DNA of 64,000 bases from Aaosphaeria pasadenensis (Eukaryota > Ascomycota > Dothideomycetes > Pleosporales): assembly GCA_022813625.1 (NCBI GenBank), contig JAKLMB010000012.1, positions 682,001 to 746,000 of the forward strand, read 5' to 3'. A model generated the notes under the pieces. The model worked only from the letters and a program-made list of their open reading frames with translations, was not told the DNA's origin and made no database searches. Positions 9,224 through 19,457 of this stretch are shown here, in pieces. The translations under genes were made by a program, and so were the position numbers. Every line of letters begins with the position of its first letter. The stretch's first letter is position 1.

Positions 9224-11536
9224 ATGAGCCTCACAACCCGCAAACCCCCCCTCACCCACTCCGACCTAATCTTCCCCTCCCAATCCCTCTCCCTCTCCAC
9301 CACCCTCTCCTCCCTCAAACGCTCCGCCCTCTCCATCCCCAACCGCCTCACCTCCATAATCTCCGACTCTCTCTTCGTGCAATCCGTCGCTACCACCTAC
9401 GCCCTCCCGCTCGTCGCCAACGAGCGCTGCGGGAGCTGGTACATCCCGCCTTCCCTCAAGGCCGCGGGAGTCTACTTCAAGAGCACGGACGGCCACGCCA
9501 ACGAGTGGAGTTTCAGCACGCGGCGCCTCAATTACCAACTCTTCGATGTCGTGGAGGAGAGCGGCGGGTGCATCGTCGTGGACTCGACGCGCAGGGGCAA
9601 GAGCATGCCTGATGCGTTGGCCAAGACGGTGCCGGTGTGGTGCTGCGTTATGAATCGCGCTATCTACCCCGAGAGGAGGGGGGAGGAGGCCGGGAGGCTG
9701 TTTACGTCACCGCGGGCGGTGGGGGGGAGCGAGCATGCGCAGATTGAGGAGAGGATTGATGGATTCGTGAGGCAGTTTCTGGAGATATGTAGGCCGGATT
9801 TGGAGGCGTTGAGGGGGAAGTTGAAGGGGAGGTGGTTGAGGCCGATTTGGGTGGTTCAGGGGGGGGATTTGCCGGATGAGAGGCCGGTTTTTGAGGATTG
9901 CGTGCCTGTGGTTTTGTGTACGGCGTCGAGGAGGGTGAGGGGTGGGGAAGGGTCGGAGGGGGGTTATGTTCAAGGTGCTGCGGATGATCATGAGGCGTGG
10001 TCTTGTGGGCTCACGCCGACGGCGTTTTGGGAGAATAAGGACTTGTTGTTGGGGACGAATGAGGAGGATTTGCCGGAGGTGATCAGGGGTCTTGTTGGGG
10101 GTGAGGGAGGTTCGAAGGCGGTGCCGGTGTTGATTAAGCCGACGAGGAATCTGTTTGTTTCGTCCAGCGAGAATCTTGATATCGATCCATTTGATGTCAT
10201 TATTAGTTGTACTCCGGAGGCCCTCAGTACGACCAACCCGGAACACGTCAAGTCGAAACAGTATCTGCATCTTGCCTGCCAGACGCTGAAGCTGGGATCC
10301 CGGGACCTTCGAAATCAGTTACAGTCTCTGGAGTCGTTTATGGCTTCAGTGCCAGATATCAACACTCGGAAGATAGTCATATGTTGCCCGACTGGCAAGG
10401 ACCTTTCGATAGGAGTGGCTCTCGCGATAGTATGTCTTTACGTCAACGACGAGGGCGTCTTTACCCCTGAAAGGAGAACGAAGGTCGACAAGACGTTCAT
10501 CAAACAACGGTTAACGTGGATCACGACCGCAGCACCAGGCATGAATCCAAGTCGAGAGACACTCAAGAGCGTCAATAGCTTCCTCATGCCAGACCCATAC
10601 AGCACATCTCAACCACAAACTTCGCTTTCAAACCCGCCAACAAGGTCACTCCTCACACTCCTTCCTACCACCACCACAACCACCTGTCCGATGGCTACAA
10701 CAACCTCTACTCCCCCTACAACCACAACTAACAACAAAACCCCCTCCCCAGACTCAGACTCAGACCCCCAAATCCACATCCCCGTAACCGACATCCCAAT
10801 CTTCGACATCCCCTCCCCCATCCTCCGCGCCCACCGCCGCTCCATAGCCCCTCACCCACCCTCACCACCTCTCCCACCACAACCACAACCGCCCTCCCAA
10901 CCCCTCGCCCCCCTCATCCACCGCACCCTCCACAACAACACTGCCCCCTGGATCTTCACCCGCACCCTAACCTCAGCCCTGCCCTCCCACCCCTCTGGCA
11001 CCGTATCCGGAACCGCGAGCTTCACACCCCATCCCCCTAACAACCCAGCGTCAAAGACGTTGATATATAGCGAAGAAGGCACATTCGTGACGAACCAAGG
11101 CGTCTCGTTTACTGCGAACATGAAGTACGTTTACGTACTTGCTCTCCCTCCGGCATCCACCTCCGTTTCTCCTTCTGAAGAAGAAGGAGGTGAGGGGAGG
11201 GAGGAGGGAGGGGGAGGGGGTGAGACGGTGAACGTGCACTTCCACACCCCCTCCGCTACATCTGAGGATGTCGTGGGTGATTTGTTTGTGTCCATGGGCG
11301 AGGTTACAGCGGACGCCGGGGGAGGAGAAGGGGGGGAGGATGGGGTGTTGGTGGCTGAGAACAGGGCGACGCATCTTTGTGGGAGGGACTTGTACGCTGC
11401 GAGGTGGAGGTTTGGGAAAAGTTTCTTGAGTGGGCAGGGGGAGAAGGGGGAGGGAGAGGGGTGGTGGGAGGTTAGGTACGATGTCAAGGGGCCGAAGAAG
11501 GATTATGTTAGTGTTACGAGGTACGAGAGGGGGTGA
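9224..11536 (+). CDS. rit1: tRNA A64-2'-O-ribosylphosphate transferase (Rit1) fused to a DUF6314-like domain
   Basis: One uninterrupted frame of 770 residues. Residues 1 to about 455 are Rit1: conserved segments include LPLVANERCGSWYIP, FKSTDGHANEWSFS and VDSTRRGKSMPDALAKT. It ends with the DUSP-like domain, KIVICCPTGKDLSIGVALAI. Rit1 adds a 2'-O-ribosylphosphate to A64 of initiator tRNA, keeping it out of elongation. Residues about 456-540 are a Thr/Pro/Ser-rich linker. Residues about 545-770 look like DUF6314: a Trp-Ile-Phe start, SGTVSGTASF, YSEEGTF, HLCGRDLYAARW and a closing YDVKGPKKDY. DUF6314 has no known function. A Met in the linker (at 10691) could start a second protein, but no stop separates the parts. 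The gene is convergent with Bdp1, another factor of tRNA production. Confidence 0.85.
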   Translation: MSLTTRKPPLTHSDLIFPSQSLSLSTTLSSLKRSALSIPNRLTSIISDSLFVQSVATTYALPLVANERCGSWYIPPSLKAAGVYFKSTDGHANEWSFSTRRLNYQLFDVVEESGGCIVVDSTRRGKSMPDALAKTVPVWCCVMNRAIYPERRGEEAGRLFTSPRAVGGSEHAQIEERIDGFVRQFLEICRPDLEALRGKLKGRWLRPIWVVQGGDLPDERPVFEDCVPVVLCTASRRVRGGEGSEGGYVQGAADDHEAWSCGLTPTAFWENKDLLLGTNEEDLPEVIRGLVGGEGGSKAVPVLIKPTRNLFVSSSENLDIDPFDVIISCTPEALSTTNPEHVKSKQYLHLACQTLKLGSRDLRNQLQSLESFMASVPDINTRKIVICCPTGKDLSIGVALAIVCLYVNDEGVFTPERRTKVDKTFIKQRLTWITTAAPGMNPSRETLKSVNSFLMPDPYSTSQPQTSLSNPPTRSLLTLLPTTTTTTCPMATTTSTPPTTTTNNKTPSPDSDSDPQIHIPVTDIPIFDIPSPILRAHRRSIAPHPPSPPLPPQPQPPSQPLAPLIHRTLHNNTAPWIFTRTLTSALPSHPSGTVSGTASFTPHPPNNPASKTLIYSEEGTFVTNQGVSFTANMKYVYVLALPPASTSVSPSEEEGGEGREEGGGGGETVNVHFHTPSATSEDVVGDLFVSMGEVTADAGGGEGGEDGVLVAENRATHLCGRDLYAARWRFGKSFLSGQGEKGEGEGWWEVRYDVKGPKKDYVSVTRYERG
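11195..11225 (+). repeat. G-rich low-complexity tract inside the Rit1 fusion gene
   Basis: A run of GGGAGG units in the coding strand encodes a Glu/Gly-rich insert in the DUF6314-like domain. It has quadruplex potential on the mRNA-like strand. Confidence 0.5.
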
Positions 11537-11751
11537 GTTCACGGTGATGGGATTAGAATTAGATTTAAAAGCGTCATTGGTTTGAATTCGATGGGCTGGC
11601 TGGATGGCATAAGGCCGCTGCTGCCACTATGGTGTTTGTCTACATAGAAGGTTTGGGTATCATGTCATATATATATCTGGTACAAAAGGCGTAAAACAAG
11701 GGGGGTAAAAACGGGAAAAAGATCCCAACAGCATAAACAGCGTATATCGTC
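11537..11751. terminator. Convergent 3' region between Rit1 fusion and BDP1
   Basis: Only 215 nt separate the two stop codons, so both transcripts must end here or overlap. ATATATATCTGG and A-rich stretches at about 11669-11725 could serve as polyadenylation elements, but no exact signal can be assigned. Confidence 0.35.
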
Positions 11752-13872
11752 TCAAAAATCAGGCATCTCGTCATCATCCACGATCTCCTCTCCGGGTCGA
11801 AGCGCAAACCCGCCCACGTTGGCAGCTTGCTGGCCCCTCCTCTTGCGGCCCTTCTTCTTCCCGTTCTCCTTGTCGCCTCCGTCTTCGTTGTCGCTGAAGA
11901 TACCGGCTGCGTGTCGCTGTTTGCGTTCTTCCTCCGCGACCTCCTTCGCGGCGTTGATCTCGATGCGCATGCGTGCTTCCTCTTCTGCGAGCTCCCGCAT
12001 GATGTTGTCCGTGTCTTTGAAGTCGTCGTTTGTGCGGCCGGAGTGCGTGAGGTAGCTTTCCCAGTCGTTGTTGCGGCGCGGCGCGTTGAGGACCTGCTTG
12101 ATGCGGGCGGGGTTCTCGCGCTCCTCGCGGACGAACTTGGTTTTGATAGACCGGCGCGTGGTGCCGGGAAACAGGGAGGATATCATCATGAAGTCAGTGC
12201 CGAAGCGGGCGAGCCCCGCGTAGAAGTGCTCTGTGGCTTCTGCGTTCCAGCGCTTGCCTTGGCCGGGGAGCATGAATTCCTGCGGGTGGCGCTTGTCGTT
12301 CTTCAGGAAGGAGCGGCTGGTGATGCGGGTGGTGAGGTCGTCTTCTTGGATTTCTTCCATCATGTCGATTTCGGCGTCGAGTTGGGATTCGCGGACGCCG
12401 TTGTTGTTGGTCGAGAGGACCATTTGCCCGTTGATGAGTTGGAGTTGCGGCCCGCTGCCGATGTTGGTGGTTGCGTCGCGGGCTTCGCCGGCTTCGTTCA
12501 GGGCTGCGTCAACGGCGTTGCGGGCTTCGGCGCTGGTGACGAGGGCTTCTTCTGCTCGTTGCCGCTGGCGTACTTCCTCCCAGTTGATTTCGCGCATTTT
12601 TCTTTCTCGCTGGGATAGTCGGCCGATTTTGAGGTTGCGGGATGCGAGGTTGTCCATGAATGTGGCTCCGGGATCTATCATTTGGTCCTCGGCATCTGAG
12701 GGTGTGGCTTCGCGTTCGGCACGACGCCGTTGAGAGGGAGGGAGATCCTGGTTTTCGCCGTCGGCTTCTTCACGATTGCCTGATTCTGCTGTTGGGCTCT
12801 TTTTCTTTCGCGGGGCCCGCTTCTTCTTCGGTTTGGGAGCTGGGGGCTCTGCTGATTCTCCCTCCTGTGCTTCGCCATCTGGAGTTTGGACGGCAGTTGC
12901 AGCTTTCGTCTTTCTGGTCCTGCGAGTTTTTGGGGCTACGGGTGGCGCCGAATCTGCTTCTTCCTCTGCATTCACGACCTCCTCATTTGCATCTGCTCCA
13001 GAATCCTGTTTCTTCCCTCGGCGACGTACCGGTTTTGGTTTTGGTTTAGCCCTTGTCCTAGATCCAGCCTCTTCTGTCGGTGTTTGAGATTCGCCTGCGC
13101 CCATCTCTTCATTTTCTTCTTCAACTGTTGGTTTATTTACAGCCTGCCATGGCAATGTCCGTCGTCGTCGAGTTGTAGGCGGCTCTTCTTGCGCAGCCTG
13201 CTTCCCGCCCGCCGCAGTTACTTTTCCAGCAGTAGGTTCAAGCGCGGGATCAATTGGTATATCGTCTCTAGATTGAACAGGTACATCTTCGGGCCTAGTT
13301 GGTTCGGTATGTGCGGTCGAGGATTCCAGAGCTGGTTCTCGAGTTTCTATGACTGTTTCCTTGGTGGCTGCTTTTTCCGTCCTTCGTCGTTTAGCTGGCC
13401 GTTCAGGTTCCAACTCTTCCGCGGCTTGAAGATCACTAGGTGCCTCTGAGGGTACCTCTGTTGGAACATTGCTCACATCTTCAGTCGACAAGGGCGTAGA
13501 TTCTGGTGTGGGAATGGGGCCGCGTATGGTCGGCGGGGGCTCGGCAGTGGATGCAGGAACAATAGGCACATCTTGAACAACCGTCTCTTGGGAGGCGGCG
13601 GGAGTAGGTAATACGGGCTGCGTGGTAGTGTCTTCGACAGGCAGCGAATCTGGAGGAGCTTCGTTCTCGGCTGCTTCTTGGGCATCGGATGGTGCCGCTG
13701 CCTTTGTGCTAGCAGCCGGTGGTGCAGGTCTTCGACGTATCGCCTTCGGTCCAAACTTCTTGCCCGCGCCACTCTTGTTGATGAAGGAACTGAAACCTGG
13801 CGCCGGTTTTAGAGCATGAGATTTATCAGTACCCCCGGCGGGCGGCTGCGCGGAGCCGCCCTCTGAAGACAT
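11752..13872 (-). CDS. bdp1: Transcription factor TFIIIB subunit Bdp1 (B'')
   Basis: A single exon encodes 706 residues, from the ATG at 13872. The extended SANT/Myb domain lies at about residues 535-600, with KRWNAEATEHFYAGLARFG and GTTRRSIKTKFVREER, which is diagnostic of Bdp1. The N-terminal 400 residues are disordered, rich in Pro, Glu, Ala and basic clusters such as KRRRTEK and KPKKKRAPRKKK, likely nuclear localisation signals. The C-terminus has a long charged helix and ends in an acidic DDDEMPDF. Bdp1 joins Brf1 and TBP in TFIIIB and opens promoters for RNA polymerase III at tRNA and 5S genes in the nucleus. It shares a divergent 447-nt promoter region with BRE1. Confidence 0.9.
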   Translation of the reverse strand: MSSEGGSAQPPAGGTDKSHALKPAPGFSSFINKSGAGKKFGPKAIRRRPAPPAASTKAAAPSDAQEAAENEAPPDSLPVEDTTTQPVLPTPAASQETVVQDVPIVPASTAEPPPTIRGPIPTPESTPLSTEDVSNVPTEVPSEAPSDLQAAEELEPERPAKRRRTEKAATKETVIETREPALESSTAHTEPTRPEDVPVQSRDDIPIDPALEPTAGKVTAAGGKQAAQEEPPTTRRRRTLPWQAVNKPTVEEENEEMGAGESQTPTEEAGSRTRAKPKPKPVRRRGKKQDSGADANEEVVNAEEEADSAPPVAPKTRRTRKTKAATAVQTPDGEAQEGESAEPPAPKPKKKRAPRKKKSPTAESGNREEADGENQDLPPSQRRRAEREATPSDAEDQMIDPGATFMDNLASRNLKIGRLSQRERKMREINWEEVRQRQRAEEALVTSAEARNAVDAALNEAGEARDATTNIGSGPQLQLINGQMVLSTNNNGVRESQLDAEIDMMEEIQEDDLTTRITSRSFLKNDKRHPQEFMLPGQGKRWNAEATEHFYAGLARFGTDFMMISSLFPGTTRRSIKTKFVREERENPARIKQVLNAPRRNNDWESYLTHSGRTNDDFKDTDNIMRELAEEEARMRIEINAAKEVAEEERKQRHAAGIFSDNEDGGDKENGKKKGRKRRGQQAANVGGFALRPGEEIVDDDEMPDF

Positions 13873-14319
13873 GGTGACTCCGGCACCTTAAATCGCGTGG
13901 TGCAGGCGCAGCGTCTTGTCAAATATGCGTAGGCGCAAGATTGCTCGTAGGGTGTTGAGGAGTTCGAGGTACCTCTAGCCTCTAGTTATCAAGAATTCTA
14001 TAACTAGATGGTCCGTGTGTCGCGCAGGAAGACGCTAATGCACGGTTAGTGATCACGTGCTCAGGGATCCAAGTTCTGAACCTTCCTCCTCGACTTTGCT
14101 CGTTCAACTCCGCTCTTTCCCACCACCGGGCTCACACGACTCAACCCACGCTCCTTGATACGAACTTCACCTAGTCCGCCTCCAATTCGCTTCTCTACCC
14201 CCTTTTAATGGTTTGAAAGGCTGCTCGAGTTCTCTTCCTTTCTTCCCGATCCACCCTCTCTGGCTCTGATGAGGCTCGAAGCCAGAACCGTTGCAACCCC
14301 ATCTCTTGACGTCGTCAAG
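13873..14319. promoter_or_regulatory. Divergent promoter region BDP1 / BRE1
   Basis: The spacer is 447 nt between divergent starts. A palindromic E-box CACGTG lies at 14054-14059. The BRE1 side (14080-14268) is pyrimidine-rich. An in-frame ATG at 14269 lies upstream of the preferred BRE1 start. Confidence 0.5.
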
Positions 14320-16703
14320 ATGGAGGACCGCAAGAGACCCGGTGGGACTGATGACTCTGCGCCGCCTGCAAAGAGGCAAGCCGTGACTGTCAACGGTACA
14401 AAGTCGCATCAAGACGCTGACCTTCCATGGAAAGATGACATCGAGGTTCGCACCCCTATCCGTACTCGCATTCGCTCGCCGCGATCCTGCATCGACATCG
14501 GCTAATCGTGTCATAACTACAGTCATACCAGAAGGACGCCATCCTGCGTCAGATGCGCGAGTACAAACGGGAGAAGAACACGGTGGAAGCCGAACTTCGC
14601 GAGATCGAGAAACGCTCGAAACACCACGATGATCACCTCCGCACGATCGATATCTGGTTTGATCAGGTCAGTAGAATACAATCACGCCGCGTTGCATTTT
14701 GGTGTTAATACGTGTTTAGATGCTCGACGAGATCAAGGTTTTGAGTGGCGAAAAGCTACCCGCACCAGCGCAAGACGGTTAGTCATCGATGCGGTCTTTG
14801 TACATTGAATATTTTGCAACAGCAACGCTGACTTTTATAGGTCCTGCACGCTCCATTCCTCCTGGTCTTTTCTTCGAAGAACAGGAGAATCTTTCGAAGC
14901 ACTTGGGTACAAGGAAAGATAAAATAGTTTCTGCACTTTCAGGATTGTTTGCACGGTATCCTCCTAGCAGCCCAGAGACCTCTGGTTTACAACAGCAGTT
15001 GTCGAAATTATTAGCAGCACAGAAAGAGCACATTTGCGAATTGCAGAGAGTCAACGCCGAAAAGGAACAACTCTCGGACCGTCTGGACACTGCTACGCAC
15101 CGTTACATGATCGCGGAAAAGAAGATTGACCGCATCAAAAGTGCCCAGGTCCAAAAGCTTGAGAAAGCTGCAATTGCCAGCACTGCAGCGAAAGAAGAAC
15201 CGTCATCTTCTACAAAAGAGGTGGCAGAGGCTGTGAACGGGCTCGTCAGTGGTACTATTAATGAAGAGGTGGAGACTGCGCGAGACCAAGCACTAGCAGA
15301 AGCAGCTAAGCGGAAAGAGCAATTGGACCAGCTAGAGGCCGATAACAAGAAGTTGACTGAGGAAGTCACTGCTTTGAAAGTGAAGCTGACTGGTTTGTCC
15401 GACGATGATTACGCCAAAACCGATCTTTTCAAAGTTCTCAAGTCACAGCATGAGGATGTTATCAAGCGCATCAATAACTTGGAGGCAACGAACATCCAGC
15501 TACGGGAAGAGGCACAGAAATACCAAGCAGAACGGACAGCTTACCGTATCAAAGTGGATGACGAGGCACGGGCGACCATTGGTGAAAGTGAGGGTAATGT
15601 AGCCCGAGCTGAAGCAGACCTGGCCCGGATCCGAAACTCTCGAGATGAACTTCTCGCGAAGGTGTCCATCCTTGAGGCGAGCAACACGAATAATGATGCT
15701 TCGAGAGAACAGACGAAAGAGATGGTTAGTGCGTGTGAGAGCAGGATTGCCGCCTTGGAGTCAGAGTGCAATCGATTCCGCCTGCAAGCATCCGATTCGG
15801 AATCGATGGAGGGACAATCCACAACCGCATTGGACAACATGTCACCAGAGGAATTACGCCACAAGATCACGACTCTGGAGAGTCAGTATAAACTACTCAG
15901 CAACGAGTTGCCTGCAATGGAAACGGCATGGAAGAAGGCTCAGGCAGTTGCAAGTAAGAAGATTTCTGAGTTGTCGACCTGGGAGGAAAACATTTCTAGG
16001 GCCAATGCAGACAAGGCCAAGGCCGATCAGAAATTCTTCGCAGCCATGAAGGCTAAGGAGATGCTCGAGCAACAAATCCGTGTCCTACGTTTGCAGGCAA
16101 CGAAGAGCACCGAGATAGTTGCGCAGTTGAAGGATGCAGACATGTCGAGCCGTTCTCTTGTAGACAAGCTTGAGAAACAGTCGGCTGAAATGAGATCCCA
16201 GATGGAGGAACTTTCCATTCAGCATCGACTCCTACAGCAGAAGGTCAACGAGGGAGGTATCCTCTCTGATGGCCAGAACACTCAAATCTCCGAGCTCAAG
16301 AAGCTACTGGAAACCAAGGATGCAAACTTCATCGCCGCTAAGCATGCACAAAGAGAGGCAGACGCCGAGAAGGAGAAGATGCAGGCCCAGGTCCAAGGGT
16401 TGGAGAAGCAATGCGAGCATTGGAAGCAGAAGAGCTTGGGTAACCAATCTGATGAGGCTAGCATGATGCAGGTAAGTGCAGCTGTCCGGATCAGAGACAA
16501 TGTGGAACAAAGTACTAACGCAGTGACAGACTATGCTGCAGTGCCAGATCTGCAAGAACAACTTCAAAGATACAGCTCTCAAAACCTGCGGCCATATCTT
16601 CTGCAATGGCTGCGTCCAGGACCGACTCATCAACCGCGCTCGAAAATGCCCCAATTGTGGCAAGGCATTCGGCGCCAACGACACGATGCGGGTACATCTA
16701 TGA
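14320..16703 (+). CDS. bre1: E3 ubiquitin-protein ligase Bre1 (histone H2B)
   Basis: Five exons are inferred: 14320-14445, 14523-14666, 14720-14777, 14841-16471 and 16530-16703. They give 710 residues, normal for the family. The start MEDRKRPGG fits fungal Bre1; an in-frame ATG at 14269 would add 17 residues. A long coiled coil runs from about residue 100 to 650, rich in Glu, Lys, Gln and Leu heptads. The last 57 residues are a C3HC4 RING with LQCQICKNNFKDTALKTCGH, then FCNGC and KCPNCGKAF. Bre1 with Rad6 monoubiquitinates histone H2B on transcribed chromatin, which is needed for H3K4 and H3K79 methylation. The final intron must be spliced, since reading through it loses the RING frame. Introns 1 and 4 use GTTCGC and GTAAGT donors. 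Confidence 0.9.
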
Positions 16704-18074
16704 ACAACACTCCTTCTACTTTCAGGTCCCTCATTCCCTCGGACAGTCTTCTCCAAGTCGACGCACGTTCCATACCAGCATTGTATACTACACCCCCTTC
16801 CGGAAGAATTTCCTAATCGACTTGGACCAATTGTCTTTCCCCAAACTGGAGTATTTGCTGCTTCTCAATCAACCATCACCGATGCACGGAGTCAAACAGG
16901 AGCAGGCGGATTGGCACTTTAATGCTCGGTGTTCCAAGGAGTTCTTTTTTCAACACTACAGATCTCTGCCACTTTAATATCCGGCAGAGCGAGACCCGAC
17001 GGTATCTACAATTCGGGTTGGCGACTTTGGCAACCTTTTTTGCGCCTCAAATTACTGCTTTTTTGTCACTTCGAGATTTTTCGGATCCATTCGTCTTTGG
17101 TTGGGTACATGAAAGATTCCCCCCCTAACTATCAATCAATCCATGGGTTGTGTAGGGACGGACCACACGCTCCAACCAAAATCTGTTTTACTAGTCACAC
17201 TTTCCCCTTCCCCGGACACACAACTTTGCGTCTGTCTCCTTCTCTTCACCACGTCTTCTTCGATGGTGTGCTCGCCCTACGATCTGGGTTAGAAATTTGT
17301 TCTTTTTGGGTGTTAACTGCGGCAGAGAAAATGAGGAAAGGATGAGGAGTGGAGGCGGAGGTGGAGGCGGAAGATGATCAACCTTGTGTGAACGCGTCTG
17401 GGCGTGTTAATGCCATGTCAAATGTCATGTACGACTTTGCGTTACCGGAAAGAAAGGGGTTGGGCACAGGGGAAATGGCGAGGCCTTCTGGATCCTTTTG
17501 AATGCAAGCAAGCTCCTTGACTTCGAGGGAGCCATGTATAGATACATACACAACACGCAATTGCGGCAGACAGAAAAATGATGGTGGTAATATTACACCT
17601 GCATGCGTACTGTGCTTGCGTCTGTCGCCCACCCATACCCAGAGTGCTCATCGCGTGCCCCAGCGCCGTAGATAGGAATAGGATAGGGTGACTTGCAGTA
17701 AAAAAAGGAGGCCGTTAGTTTATCAAGTTCTGTTCGATCAAAATGCTGTCTTGACGCAATGAGCTCTCGAGCGTGGTCCACATGGAAAATACATATATTT
17801 GACCTTGGTTGGAATTTCGAATTTGGATTTATGGATTGAGGTACTTTCTTCTTTTAATGTGTTCGAAGTTTCGTATGTATTGTATTGTATTTACCTGGCT
17901 AGGTGTGTTTATGTAGGTATATGTAGTCGGTCGCGAGGGGTATCTGGTGTAATATGTCGTAGCAATGTACATATTCGCGATCATTCACACGTCTTTTCCT
18001 TCCTATCTTACAGCTCTCCACCTCCCTCATGTATCTTTTTTCTCACTGGCTCGCTCGCTCACCCGCTCCCTCAT
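16704..18074. other. Convergent intergenic region BRE1 / NAD kinase
   Basis: The region holds 1.37 kb of 3' flanks from two converging genes. Open frames here are short (under 140 codons) and have no recognisable domain. A GGAGGCGGA-type purine repeat lies at 17349-17372. I see nothing else. Confidence 0.4.
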
Positions 18075-19457
18075 TCACCGATGACCCTCAATGCCCCCAC
18101 CATCCTGGTCCCCAAACGGATAATTAAACTTCAACAACGCATTCAATCCTCCCACCCAATGATCCTCATCCCGCTCTTCGGACCCAACAGTGCCGCGCAC
18201 AATACACGGCACGCCGCCGCACCACTCGCCCGCCGCATTCTTGACCGTCTCGCCCAGCACGCGGACCTCCATTCCGGACCCCAGACCCCGCGAGATGCGC
18301 TTCCCGTCAATCGAGACCTCGACTTCGCGGCCGCGGTTCTTGTCGCCCAGGCGCAGCGTGATCGGCGTTTCGGCTGGGAGTACGAGCGGGCGGAACGACA
18401 GCGAGCGCGGGCAGATGGGCGTGAGAAGCAAGGACGGGACCAGCGGGTGCACGATGGAGCCGCCTGACGACAGCGAGTATGCGGTCGAACCCGTCGGGGA
18501 CGAGATGATCATGCCGTCTGCGACGCCTTCGGTTAGGAAGCGGCCCCCGACGAAGACGTCGATGATTTTCAGGTGGGGGGACGAGCCTCGGTGCACGATT
18601 ACTTCGTTGAGCGCGTAGGTGTCGCCTTCTTCCGAGGTGCCGTTGATGCGCTCGCCTGACGGGCCGAACACGCCGACTTTGAGGCGGTTGCGCACGAGGA
18701 TGCGGGCGGGGCGGTTGGAGCCCATGGTTTTGCCGCGGATGTCGGTGTATGAGAGCGGTGGCTTGTCGAGCGGGTCGTCAGGGGATTGGGGGAGGGCCTC
18801 GCGCTCGCGCTGGAGGTCGGATTCGGCGCGCTCTGGGAACTCGAGTTTCGAGTAGGCGTCTGGGGTGCCGGACATGTAGACTTCGCGGAAGGCGCGCTTG
18901 TATTCTTTGAATTTCCACTCGCCGAGGAAGCCGATGGTGCCCATTGCGAAGGAGAGGATGGGCGGGACGGTCGCGGAGTGGGAGAAGAGGCTCGAGGCGC
19001 GGAGGATGGTGCCGTCGCCGCCGAGGGTGCAGACGAGGTCGGTTTTCTCGGGCAGGTGTTTCGGTGTCGAGGTTTCGTTGGAGGGGGTCTCGTAGGTGTA
19101 GATGGGGAAGGGGAGGGACTCGTGGACTTCGGCGGCGGCGGAGGGCTCGAGGATGATGTTGATGGAGGGGTAGGTGGTCGCGAGGTGGGTGGTGTATTCT
19201 ATTAGGGATTTGGTGATTCCTGGGGTTCGTTTCTTCTTCGTTATGAGGATGTTTCGGGGTGGGGAGGGCCATTGTAGGGCGAGGAGTGTCTTTGAGGGGC
19301 TCTGGATGTAGGATGCTTTTATTCGGTCTGGGAGTTCGGATATGGGTTTGATGATGGGTCGAGGGGTGGTTGAGGAGAATTGTCGTGGGTGCGATAGGGT
19401 TTGGCGGGCAAGCTGGAGCCGCCATGGAAGAATGCGGTGTTGTAGGAGGGAGCTCAT
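18075..19457 (-). CDS. NAD(H) kinase, mitochondrial Pos5 type
   Basis: A single exon encodes 460 residues. The N-terminus (MSSLLQHRILPWRLQLARQT) is basic, Ser/Leu-rich and free of acids for about 40 residues, as in a mitochondrial presequence. The ATP-NAD kinase fold carries LGGDGTILRASSL at about residues 145-157, the GGDGT catalytic signature. The second motif, GMIISSPTGSTAYSLSSGG, is the conserved NAD-binding segment. The enzyme phosphorylates NAD+ or NADH to NADP(H). In yeast, Pos5 supplies matrix NADPH for antioxidant defence and iron-sulfur assembly; mitochondrial location here is inferred from the N-terminus. The acidic C-terminal tail (GSEERDEDHW) is normal. An insertion with DPLDKPPLSYTD separates the two lobes. 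Confidence 0.88.
   Translation of the reverse strand: MSSLLQHRILPWRLQLARQTLSHPRQFSSTTPRPIIKPISELPDRIKASYIQSPSKTLLALQWPSPPRNILITKKKRTPGITKSLIEYTTHLATTYPSINIILEPSAAAEVHESLPFPIYTYETPSNETSTPKHLPEKTDLVCTLGGDGTILRASSLFSHSATVPPILSFAMGTIGFLGEWKFKEYKRAFREVYMSGTPDAYSKLEFPERAESDLQREREALPQSPDDPLDKPPLSYTDIRGKTMGSNRPARILVRNRLKVGVFGPSGERINGTSEEGDTYALNEVIVHRGSSPHLKIIDVFVGGRFLTEGVADGMIISSPTGSTAYSLSSGGSIVHPLVPSLLLTPICPRSLSFRPLVLPAETPITLRLGDKNRGREVEVSIDGKRISRGLGSGMEVRVLGETVKNAAGEWCGGVPCIVRGTVGSEERDEDHWVGGLNALLKFNYPFGDQDGGGIEGHR

Noticed and set aside
10691..11536. A separate gene for the DUF6314-like part of the Rit1 fusion, starting at the linker Met
   Set aside because: No stop, promoter-like leader or intron separates the two parts. 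One continuous frame is the simplest reading, though transcripts should decide.
11827..12618. 263-codon plus-strand open frame
   Set aside because: Antisense shadow of BDP1.
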